Origin: Spirochaetia bacterium UBA5368
GTDB lineage: Bacteria > Spirochaetota > UBA4802 > UBA5368
Assembly: GCA_002407865.1 (NCBI GenBank)
Contig: DHPI01000004.1
Span: forward strand, 126,260 to 132,748
Direction: 5' to 3'
DNA: 6,489 nucleotides
Numbering within the stretch: the first letter of the stretch is position 1; every line of letters begins with the position of its first letter. The notes beneath the pieces are model-generated. The model did no database searches. It worked only from the letters and a program-made list of their open reading frames with translations, and was not told where the DNA came from. A program made the position numbers and the translations under genes. Below are positions 1-5,893 of this stretch, piece by piece.

Positions 1-40
1 AATTGGCGAAAAAGGCCTGTGCGGCGGACGGCAGTCATCG

Positions 41-73
41 CCTGGGCCGGGGAAGGTATAATTCCGGCCCGGG
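41..73. repeat. GC-rich inverted repeat just 3' of the acyl-CoA dehydrogenase gene
   Basis: Arms 41-50 and 64-73 pair over 10 bp (core GGGCCGG/CCGGCCC, one T-G pair) around a 13-nt AT-rich loop. On the minus strand it begins 8 nt after the stop codon, the place expected for a terminator or a 3'-end-protecting hairpin. No T-tract follows directly on either strand, so it is not a canonical intrinsic terminator. Positions 1-40 show no gene I can support. Confidence 0.4.
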
Positions 74-81
74 CGACGCGC

Positions 82-1671
82 CTACTTTACCTCCGACAGC
101 GCCAGGTCCTGGTATGCGTGATAGAAACTCTGGCAGAATTTGTCCCACTGCTCGCATACGCGGAGCGTCGCCGCGTCGGCGCCGAAGAGATTCGGGTGCG
201 CGATGATCGAGGCAAGCTCGCCGGAAAACTCTCGTATCACCGTTTCGTCCGCGCCCTTCAGAATGTTCGCGACAAAGTCGGCCGGCGGATACCATCCCGC
301 GACCTTCTGTATGTCGCGGTGCATCTGGGTAAGGAGCACGTTGCGCGGTCCCTCCCATAGCTCGTTGACAGCGGAATCGCGATAGAGCCGTGGGAGCGAT
401 GAAAAATCCTCCATGACGCCGTGGCCGCCGAATACCGACATCGCGGTGCGGATAACGTCGGTTGAATCCCACGATGCCGCGATCTTCTGAAGCATGATGA
501 GCTCGCGTATGTTGAAACGGGCTTTCTTATCGGCATCGGGTTCGTCGGTCACGATGCCGCCCTTTAGCCGGCCGCCAAGCCGGAGAAATTCCCGGTAGAG
601 GCTGAACGCCCCGGCGGTGGTGCGCCTGGCGGAATGCTCGATGGCGGCAAGCTGAATGGTAAGCAGCGGGAATTGTCCAATTTTTATGCCGAAGGCCTCG
701 CGGAATTCGCTGTACCTTTTCGCTTCACGTACCGCGCGCGTCATGAACGCCGCCGCGGAGAGCCCCACAGTGAGGCGCGAATAGGTGAGCACAATGCCGA
801 CCACGTTTGCGACACCGCGATCGAGCGGCCCCACGGGATATGTCACGGCGCCGGTGAAGGTGATCTCGCCGGTGGTAAGCTCGCTTGTTCCCATCTTCCA
901 TTTTATGCGGTCGATCGTGTAGCCGTTTCTGCGCTCGCGTTCTCTGTCGCCGGGCAGCCAGGACGGCATCACGAAGAGCGCCACCTTTTCGGAGCCCGCC
1001 GGTTTCGCGGTTACCATCGCGTAATCCGCATGCGTGGCGGAGCAGAAGAATTTTTTGCCATATAAACGCCATGCGGCGCCATCCTGTACGGCTTCGAGGG
1101 CGTTCGATGGCACGTCCGAACCGCCCTGAATCTCCGAAAGGTACTGGGCGCCGATGGCGAAATTGCCGTCGATTCCTTCCCTGCAGTGGGTTAGAATGCG
1201 TTTCGTTTCCGGCGTATCGGCGAACGCCTCGAGGATGGAAATCATGCCCTCGGTGCAGGTCAGCGGACATGCAACGCACGCCTCGCCGTTCTGATAGACG
1301 AGAAACATCTTCATGAGCTTCACCCATTTTGGCGTGGCGTCCGAGAAAAGCGCTTCGGAAAAAATTTCGCGCTCCATGATCTCGGTTTCCTTTGGCCGAA
1401 CAATCCGGTCGATCCGGTTGCCGTGGCCGTCGTAATGCGTCATGTATGGCCGCTTTTCGGGCGTGGCGATGGTGTTTGCCATATCGCGCCAGCGGTACGA
1501 AACCTTCGGCGAAATCTCACGGGCCGCGCGGTCAACGGCCTCCCAGTCGTCGCCGGTATAATGGCGCGCAACCTTCTGAAAAAACGGATCGTCAAGGTAA
1601 TAGTCCACGTTGTTGCGCCATTCGAGGAATTCGTCAAAGCTGTACGGATTGTTTCGGTTCGGGAGCGACAT
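82..1671 (-). CDS. AidB-like acyl-CoA dehydrogenase (FAD flavoprotein)
   Basis: 529 aa. It belongs to the acyl-CoA dehydrogenase superfamily and most resembles the AidB-type branch (E. coli AidB is about 541 aa). Expected chemistry is FAD-dependent alpha,beta-oxidation of an acyl-CoA, in the cytoplasm. Residues about 1-130 form an extended N-terminal region (HYDGHGNRIDRI at 79-90 resembles the AidB N-terminus). The middle beta domain has the flavin-binding motif QGGSDV at 182-187. The C-terminal helical domain runs from about 290, with FGGHG at 414-418 and LPRLYRDSAVNELWEG at 426-441. Glu440 of WEG aligns with the catalytic base of the superfamily, so the enzyme looks active. I chose the ATG at 1671 because AAAGGAGG lies 5 nt upstream. 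An in-frame upstream start at 1743 would place the promoter and palindrome inside the gene. It is divergent from a TetR gene that probably controls it. The natural substrate is unknown. A DNA-alkylation role as proposed for AidB cannot be inferred from sequence alone. Confidence 0.92.
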   Translation of the reverse strand: MSLPNRNNPYSFDEFLEWRNNVDYYLDDPFFQKVARHYTGDDWEAVDRAAREISPKVSYRWRDMANTIATPEKRPYMTHYDGHGNRIDRIVRPKETEIMEREIFSEALFSDATPKWVKLMKMFLVYQNGEACVACPLTCTEGMISILEAFADTPETKRILTHCREGIDGNFAIGAQYLSEIQGGSDVPSNALEAVQDGAAWRLYGKKFFCSATHADYAMVTAKPAGSEKVALFVMPSWLPGDRERERRNGYTIDRIKWKMGTSELTTGEITFTGAVTYPVGPLDRGVANVVGIVLTYSRLTVGLSAAAFMTRAVREAKRYSEFREAFGIKIGQFPLLTIQLAAIEHSARRTTAGAFSLYREFLRLGGRLKGGIVTDEPDADKKARFNIRELIMLQKIAASWDSTDVIRTAMSVFGGHGVMEDFSSLPRLYRDSAVNELWEGPRNVLLTQMHRDIQKVAGWYPPADFVANILKGADETVIREFSGELASIIAHPNLFGADAATLRVCEQWDKFCQSFYHAYQDLALSEVK

Positions 1672-1714
1672 AGATGCCTCCTTTAAACGCAAGTCGTTGT
1701 AATGAATATAAATC

Positions 1715-1743
1715 AGTACATCGAACAATATTCGTAATGTCAA
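1715..1743 (-). promoter_or_regulatory. Promoter for the acyl-CoA dehydrogenase
   Basis: On the minus strand there is a perfect -35 box, TTGACA (1743-1738), then a 17-nt spacer and the -10-like TGTACT (1720-1715, 4 of 6 consensus). This predicts a start near 1708 and a leader of about 36 nt ending in the strong ribosome binding site. The -35 box overlaps the left end of the palindrome at 1742-1756. Confidence 0.5.
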
Positions 1744-1756
1744 ATGAATTTCATTT
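1742..1756. promoter_or_regulatory. Candidate TetR operator between divergent promoters
   Basis: Perfect 15-bp palindrome with arms AAATGAA and TTCATTT around a single T. It overlaps the acyl-CoA dehydrogenase -35 box (1738-1743) and ends 4 bp before the tetR -35 box (1761). A dimer bound here could block both promoters, the usual mode for an autoregulating TetR-family repressor. The palindrome is directly visible; the assignment to this regulator is inference. Confidence 0.5.
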
Positions 1757-1760
1757 TTTC

Positions 1761-1788
1761 TTGATAAATATGTATCGAAGAATATAAT
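1761..1788 (+). promoter_or_regulatory. Promoter for the TetR-family regulator
   Basis: TTGATA (1761-1766), a 16-nt spacer and a perfect TATAAT (1783-1788) give a near-consensus sigma70-type promoter on the plus strand. The predicted start near 1795 leaves a leader of about 138 nt before the ATG, which contains the inverted repeats at 1803-1842. Confidence 0.6.
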
Positions 1789-1802
1789 TGGTTTTGTAAT
1801 GC

Positions 1803-1842
1803 CTGTTAAGAATAACAGAAAATGCAGCCCGGCTGTATTTTC
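1803..1842. repeat. Two abutting inverted repeats in the tetR leader
   Basis: First repeat: CTGTTA (1803-1808) and TAACAG (1813-1818) around AGAA, perfect. Second repeat, sharing base 1818: arms GAAAATGCAGCC (1818-1829) and GGCTGTATTTTC (1831-1842) around one C, matching at 11 of 12 positions. The second has the size of a TetR-family operator and would also fold as an RNA hairpin. No U-tract follows, so it is unlikely to be a terminator. The rest of the 1672-1932 gap is AT-rich, with no gene visible. Confidence 0.5.
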
Positions 1843-1932
1843 GTATCTTTATTAGTAACCGGGTAATGTATTAACGAACAGCTGAGTAAATACTTGGTTT
1901 TTTAAACAACAGATGATCAATAAGGGAAAACC

Positions 1933-2562
1933 ATGCGGGGAAAGAATACGCTGAACAGGCTCAAGGAGCAGGAGCGTGAAGTCCGTAAAAACCTGATTAT
2001 CGACGCCGCGGAGCGCGTTTTTTCAGTGAAACCGTTTGACAATGTGAGCATGCGCGACATTGCCGACGAAGCGGGCATGGCGGTTTCGTCGCTCTATACA
2101 TATTTTCCCGATCAGCAATCCCTGTTTGTCGGGGCCACTCTGCGGGACGGTGAAATACTGGTAAAAAAGCTCGAATCTATCATTGCCGCGAATCCCGGGC
2201 GGGTCAATGCCGGCGATATTATTAATACCTTCATTGATTATTTAAACGAGCACGAATCGTATTTCCGCATGATGACGCATTTTATGCTCCACGGCAGTCT
2301 CGCGCCTGATTCCACAGAAAAAATAAACGCAATGATGCGGCGCATACTCGATCTTTTCGATCATGTATTTAAAAACCGCACCAGCGACACCAACATCCGC
2401 AGGCTTTCGCACTATCTTTTTGCCGCGCTGAACGGCATCCTTATCACCTTCAGGCGCTATCCCGGCCGGAGCGACGAGGAGGCGCTGCGGCACATGAAGC
2501 ACATCGGAGCCGTTATCGGCGGCATGATACAGGCGACCGATTTCAAAAAGCTCTTTCCCTGA
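1933..2562 (+). CDS. TetR/AcrR-family transcriptional regulator
   Basis: 209 aa, the normal length for the family. The N-terminal DNA-binding domain (about 15-65) carries the TetR helix-turn-helix signature: LIIDAAERVF at 21-30 leads into VSMRDIADEAGMAVSSLYTYFPDQ at 38-61. The C-terminal part (about 70-209) is a variable helical ligand-binding and dimerisation domain with no recognisable specificity. AAGGG lies about 6 nt before the ATG. The gene is divergent from an AidB-like acyl-CoA dehydrogenase, with palindromes in the shared promoter region. This suggests a repressor of that enzyme and of itself, released by a ligand that could be an acyl-CoA or fatty acid. The family is certain from sequence; target and ligand are inferred from position. 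It could also co-regulate the downstream ribBA run, but a separate promoter lies between them. Confidence 0.93.
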   Translation: MRGKNTLNRLKEQEREVRKNLIIDAAERVFSVKPFDNVSMRDIADEAGMAVSSLYTYFPDQQSLFVGATLRDGEILVKKLESIIAANPGRVNAGDIINTFIDYLNEHESYFRMMTHFMLHGSLAPDSTEKINAMMRRILDLFDHVFKNRTSDTNIRRLSHYLFAALNGILITFRRYPGRSDEEALRHMKHIGAVIGGMIQATDFKKLFP

Positions 2563-2601
2563 CGCCGCCTTTCCGGGAAATCGGGCCGCGCTATAAAAAA
2601 G

Positions 2602-2630
2602 TTGACTATAAAACGGCGTCTCTTTCTAAT
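2602..2630 (+). promoter_or_regulatory. Promoter for the ribBA-mtnA gene run
   Basis: TTGACT (2602-2607), a 17-nt spacer and TCTAAT (2625-2630), each 5 of 6 to consensus, just downstream of an A-rich stretch (2593-2600). The predicted start near 2637 gives a leader of about 43 nt. It lies in the 117-bp gap after tetR. This argues against the longer upstream reading of ribBA from the TTG at 2602, because that TTG is part of the -35 box. Confidence 0.55.
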
Positions 2631-2679
2631 GAACCTGAATGCGGTGGACGTGCCGAACGCGACGAACAGGAGTATACAC

Positions 2680-3903
2680 ATGAAAACAAGTACGATTCCG
2701 GAGGCCATTGAAGACATTCGCAACGGCCGGATGATAATTCTCGTAGACAATGAAGACAGGGAAAACGAGGGAGACCTCGTTGTTGCGGCCGAATACTGCA
2801 CCCCTTCCATTATAAATTTTATGGCGACCCACGGCCGCGGCCTTATATGCATGGCCATGACGAAGGAGCGCCTGGAGCATCTCAACCTGAAGCTTATGGT
2901 CCCGGAAAACTCCGATAAATTCTGCACCGCCTTCACCGTGTCGGTTGACGCAAAGGAGGGGACAACAACGGGTATTTCCGCCTTTGACAGGGCCGTTACC
3001 GTGCGAACGCTGATTGATGATAAAACTGTCGCTGCCGATCTCAACAGGCCCGGGCACATCTTTCCTCTTGCCGCGAAAAACGGCGGTGTTCTGGTGCGCG
3101 CCGGTCATTCGGAGGGATCTGTCGACCTTGCGAGGCTTTCCGGATTGAAGTCGGCCGCGGTAATATGCGAAATTCTCAATGACGACGGTTCGATGGCGCG
3201 CCGGCCCGATCTCAATAAATTCGCCGAAAAGCACAATTTAAAAATTGTTACTATTGCCGACCTGATTAAATACCGGCAGCACAAGGAGCGGCTCGTGCGG
3301 AGGGTGTCCGAGGCGCAGCTCCCGACCGAATTCGGCGATTTTAAAATAATCGCCTACGAAACCGAGGTCGACAGCAAGACGCATGTGGCGCTTGTGAAGG
3401 GGGAGGTTGCCGGCAGGGAGAACGTGCTCGTTCGCGTTCATTCGGAATGTCTCACCGGCGACGTATTCGCGTCGCTGCGCTGTGACTGCGGTTCGCAGAT
3501 CCACCGGGCGATGCAAATGATCAACCAGGAGGGCCTCGGCGTGCTGCTGTACATGCGTCAGGAGGGCAGGGGAATCGGTTTGGGCAATAAGCTCAAGGCG
3601 TATCACCTGCAGGAGCAGGGCCTCGATACGGTTGAGGCGAACATACGACTCGGATTCCCCCCCGACCTCAGGGACTATGGCATCGGGGCGCAGATACTTG
3701 TCGATCTCGGTCTGCATACGATACGGCTGCTGACGAATAATCCGAAAAAGGTAGTGGGCCTCGAGGGATATGGGCTCGAGCTTGTGGAGCGGGTCCCGCT
3801 GGTGATTCCCCCGCAGAAAGAGAACATCAGGTATCTCAAGACCAAGAAAGAAAAAATGGGGCACATGTTTTCTGATGACCTCGGGAAAGGGATCGAATCT
3901 TGA
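2680..3903 (+). CDS. ribBA: Bifunctional 3,4-dihydroxy-2-butanone 4-phosphate synthase / GTP cyclohydrolase II
   Basis: 407 aa, typical of RibBA. It makes both precursors of riboflavin: DHBP from ribulose 5-phosphate (RibB half) and the pyrimidine precursor from GTP (RibA half). RibB half, about 1-203: acidic metal-binding motif [10 protein letters not shown] at 23-32, RPGH at 123-126, GHSE at 142-145 and ICEIL at 162-166. The His126, His143 and Glu164 spacing matches E. coli RibB. RibA half, about 208-400: zinc ligands Cys257, Cys268 and Cys270 in HSECLTGD and [15 protein letters not shown] at 294-301, catalytic-tyrosine motif RDYGIGAQ at 331-338 and LTNNPKK at 351-357. I chose the ATG at 2680 because AGGAG lies 7 nt upstream and homology begins there. 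Both halves look catalytically intact. The stop shares a base with the start of the next gene, so translation is probably coupled. No other riboflavin gene is in the window. Confidence 0.96.
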   Translation: MKTSTIPEAIEDIRNGRMIILVDNEDRENEGDLVVAAEYCTPSIINFMATHGRGLICMAMTKERLEHLNLKLMVPENSDKFCTAFTVSVDAKEGTTTGISAFDRAVTVRTLIDDKTVAADLNRPGHIFPLAAKNGGVLVRAGHSEGSVDLARLSGLKSAAVICEILNDDGSMARRPDLNKFAEKHNLKIVTIADLIKYRQHKERLVRRVSEAQLPTEFGDFKIIAYETEVDSKTHVALVKGEVAGRENVLVRVHSECLTGDVFASLRCDCGSQIHRAMQMINQEGLGVLLYMRQEGRGIGLGNKLKAYHLQEQGLDTVEANIRLGFPPDLRDYGIGAQILVDLGLHTIRLLTNNPKKVVGLEGYGLELVERVPLVIPPQKENIRYLKTKKEKMGHMFSDDLGKGIES

Positions 3904-4826
3904 TGGAAGCGGTTGATATGCAGTCCATTGTCGTCATCGACGACGAAGAGGTAATCCGCTATGCCCTCCAGAAGAAGCTGTCTCGCCTGGGTTTTACGGT
4001 CACATCGCTTGAAAAGGCGGAAGACCTTTTTTACCTGCTGAAATCCGGCGAACGGAATATCGACCTTATCATCACCGACATTAAGCTGCGCAAGATGGAT
4101 GGTATCGAGCTGTTGCGCCATGTCAACGCGCTTGAGAATCCTATTCCGGTTCTCATTATCACGGGGCAGGGCAATATCGAAGACGCCATCAAGGCGCTGC
4201 GCTACGGCGCCTGCGATTTTATCCGAAAACCGTTCGACATCAACGAGGTCGCCTCCATTGTGCGCGGGCTGATACGCAGAAAACAGGAAAAACAGCTCGC
4301 GGGTAATTTCGGGAAATTTATTACTTACGAAAAACGCGTGTTTAAAATACCCGTCGATATTACCATGTGCAACGTAATATCCTATGTGCTGACGAAAAAC
4401 CTTGCCGCTACCGGCATGTGCAGCAACACGACAGCGGAGAATATCGCCCTCGCGCTGCGGGAAGCCGTGTCGAACGCGATGTTTCACGGTAACCTTGAAA
4501 TCCCGTCCTTTATCCGCGGCGAAAGGGGGATCAGGGGGTTCAACGAGGAGATTGAGGCGCGCAAGAGCGAGGAGCGGTATCGCGACAGGCGCGTCGTTGT
4601 CGAATACGAGCTTACCCCCGAGTATGTGGAATACTGCATCGAGGACGAAGGCCCCGGATTCAATTATCGGGAGCTTCCCGATCCGCGCGATCCGGAGAAT
4701 TTTTTGAAGGACAGCGGCAGGGGCCTGCTGATAATCCGCATTCACATGGATGAGGTCGAATGGAACGGCAGGGGCAACCGTATCCGGATACGAAAATACA
4801 GAATTGAAAGAAACGAGATGAATTGA
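3903..4826 (+). CDS. Receiver domain fused to RsbW/SpoIIAB-like ATPase (possible anti-sigma kinase)
   Basis: 307 aa. The receiver domain (about 7-125) has the acidic pair Asp13-Asp14, phosphoacceptor Asp59 in IITDIKLRKMDG, Thr87 in LIITGQGN and Lys109 in RKPFD, all the residues needed for phosphorylation. A linker leads to a GHKL ATPase of the HATPase_c_2 (RsbW/SpoIIAB) type, about 145-300. Its N-box is EAVSNAMFHGN at 187-197, G1 is DEGPGF at 248-253 and G2 is SGRGLLII at 271-278. There is no phosphoacceptor histidine domain, so it is not a histidine kinase. Expected role: a phosphorylation-controlled serine kinase or anti-sigma switch in the cytoplasm; the targets are unknown. A charged segment of about 35 residues (199-233) lies between N-box and G1. 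The ATG at 3903 shares its A with the ribBA stop (TGATG). An in-frame ATG at 3918, with GGAAG 8 nt upstream, is a real alternative and keeps the whole receiver. mtnA starts 10 bp after the stop. Confidence 0.88.
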   Translation: MEAVDMQSIVVIDDEEVIRYALQKKLSRLGFTVTSLEKAEDLFYLLKSGERNIDLIITDIKLRKMDGIELLRHVNALENPIPVLIITGQGNIEDAIKALRYGACDFIRKPFDINEVASIVRGLIRRKQEKQLAGNFGKFITYEKRVFKIPVDITMCNVISYVLTKNLAATGMCSNTTAENIALALREAVSNAMFHGNLEIPSFIRGERGIRGFNEEIEARKSEERYRDRRVVVEYELTPEYVEYCIEDEGPGFNYRELPDPRDPENFLKDSGRGLLIIRIHMDEVEWNGRGNRIRIRKYRIERNEMN

Positions 4827-4836
4827 GGGGGATGCG

Positions 4837-5871
4837 ATGTATTATACGATACGATGGAACGGAGATTCGGTATCGATGCTCGACCAGCGTATGTTGCCCA
4901 CGCAGGAGGTATACCGTACCTACACGAATTATCAGGATGTGGCCGAGGCCATCACCGACATGGTTGTGCGCGGCGCGCCGGCGATCGGCATTGCCGCGGG
5001 AATGGGTATTGCGCTGGCGGCAAAGCGCCTGGATGTCGGCGCTCTCGATGCGTTTAAAAAGGATTTAGGCGATGTGTGCGATACATTTGGCAAAACGCGC
5101 CCTACGGCGGTCAATCTCTTCTGGACCATCAACCGCATGAAAAAGCTGATTGACGGCGCGGCCGACATTCAGCAGTTGCGCGAACGGCTGGAACAGGAGG
5201 CCGTGCAGATATACGACGACGACGTGAAAATCAATCAGATGATCGGCAAAAACGGCGCGCGCTTTCTCAGTGACGGCGACGTGGTGATGACGCACTGTAA
5301 CGCCGGCGCGCTCGCGACGGGCGGGTACGGTACGGCCCTCGGTGTAATCCGTGCGGCGATTGCCGAAGGCAAGAAGATCGAGGTGTTTGCCTGCGAAACG
5401 CGGCCGTACCTCCAGGGGGCGCGCCTTACCGCCTGGGAGCTTTTGAAAGATAATATTCACGTGACGCTTATTACCGACAATATGTCGGGGCACTTTATGA
5501 AATCGGGGATCGTCAAAAAGGTGATTGTCGGCGCCGACAGAATCGCGCGTAACGGCGATACGGCGAACAAGATCGGCACGTACACGCATTCGGTGCTGGC
5601 GCGCGAACACGGCATCCCGTTTTACGTGGCCGCGCCGATTTCCACGCTCGATTACGACACCGAAACGGGCGACGCGATTCCCATCGAGGAGAGGGCTATC
5701 GACGAGGTTGCCTATATCGCCGGTGTGCAGATTTCCCCTGAGGGTATATTCGTGCGGAACCCCTCGTTTGATGTGACGCCCGCGAAGAACATCACCGCGA
5801 TAATCACCGAGAAAGGGGTAATTGACGATCCCGCCGCGCAGGGGATTGCGCCGCTCTTTACCGACAGGTGA
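4837..5871 (+). CDS. mtnA: S-methyl-5-thioribose-1-phosphate isomerase
   Basis: 344 aa, normal for MtnA. It converts methylthioribose 1-phosphate to methylthioribulose 1-phosphate in the methionine salvage pathway that recycles methylthioadenosine; some relatives act on 5-deoxyribose 1-phosphate. Motifs: VVRGAPAIGIAAGMG at 43-57, HCNAGALATGGYGTALG at 153-169 with catalytic Cys154, CETRPYLQGARLTAWEL at 186-202, TDNMSG at 213-218, VGADRIARNGDTANKIGT at 231-248 with catalytic Asp233, and the late NPSFDVTP at 308-315. All expected active-site features are present. GAGGGGG (4825-4831) is 5 nt before the ATG and overlaps the preceding stop codon, which supports coupling to the upstream genes. No other salvage gene (mtnK, mtnB, mtnC, mtnD, mtnP) is in the window. 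The 3' end overlaps the convergent prepilin peptidase by 14 bp. Confidence 0.96.
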   Translation: MYYTIRWNGDSVSMLDQRMLPTQEVYRTYTNYQDVAEAITDMVVRGAPAIGIAAGMGIALAAKRLDVGALDAFKKDLGDVCDTFGKTRPTAVNLFWTINRMKKLIDGAADIQQLRERLEQEAVQIYDDDVKINQMIGKNGARFLSDGDVVMTHCNAGALATGGYGTALGVIRAAIAEGKKIEVFACETRPYLQGARLTAWELLKDNIHVTLITDNMSGHFMKSGIVKKVIVGADRIARNGDTANKIGTYTHSVLAREHGIPFYVAAPISTLDYDTETGDAIPIEERAIDEVAYIAGVQISPEGIFVRNPSFDVTPAKNITAIITEKGVIDDPAAQGIAPLFTDR

Positions 5872-5893
5872 TTCTGTGGTATAATAGTATAAT
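5857..5893 (+). promoter_or_regulatory. Promoter-like sequence antisense to the prepilin peptidase 3' end
   Basis: TTTACC (5857-5862, 4 of 6 to a -35 box), a 17-nt spacer and a perfect extended -10, TGGTATAAT (5877-5885). A second TATAAT follows at 5888-5893. It straddles the mtnA stop on the plus strand, with no plus-strand protein gene downstream in the window. On the peptidase strand these bases encode the consecutive AT-rich codons ATA, CTA and TTA, which look unlike the GC-rich codons around them. It may be a fortuitous match. Confidence 0.35.

Noticed and set aside
725..1327. Minus-strand 200-codon frame and several plus-strand frames within the acyl-CoA dehydrogenase
   Set aside because: Out-of-frame shadows of a gene with intact motifs along its whole length; the arginine-rich translations match no family.
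1672..1743. N-terminal extension of the acyl-CoA dehydrogenase from an upstream start at 1743
   Set aside because: It would swallow the promoter and operator region, has no homology, and the ATG at 1671 has a near-perfect ribosome binding site.
2561..2620. Possible tetR terminator from GACGCCG (2561-2567) and CGGCGTC (2614-2620)
   Set aside because: The arms are 46 nt apart and span the ribBA promoter, and only a mixed TCTTTCT follows. The short TTTCC-G-GGAAA palindrome at 2570-2580 has no T-tract. Neither is a convincing terminator.
2602..2679. Longer ribBA start at TTG 2602 or ATG 2632
   Set aside because: The TTG is part of a good -35 box. The extra residues have no RibB homology, and the ATG at 2680 has a well-placed AGGAG.
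2563..2679. FMN riboswitch upstream of ribBA
   Set aside because: The gap is only 117 bp, the predicted leader is about 43 nt, and I see none of the conserved RFN-element structure; both are too short for a full aptamer.
3675..4745. Minus-strand open frame of 356 codons antisense to ribBA and the receiver-ATPase gene
   Set aside because: It lies opposite two strongly recognisable genes, has no recognisable domain, and its composition is what the reverse complement of GC-rich coding DNA gives.
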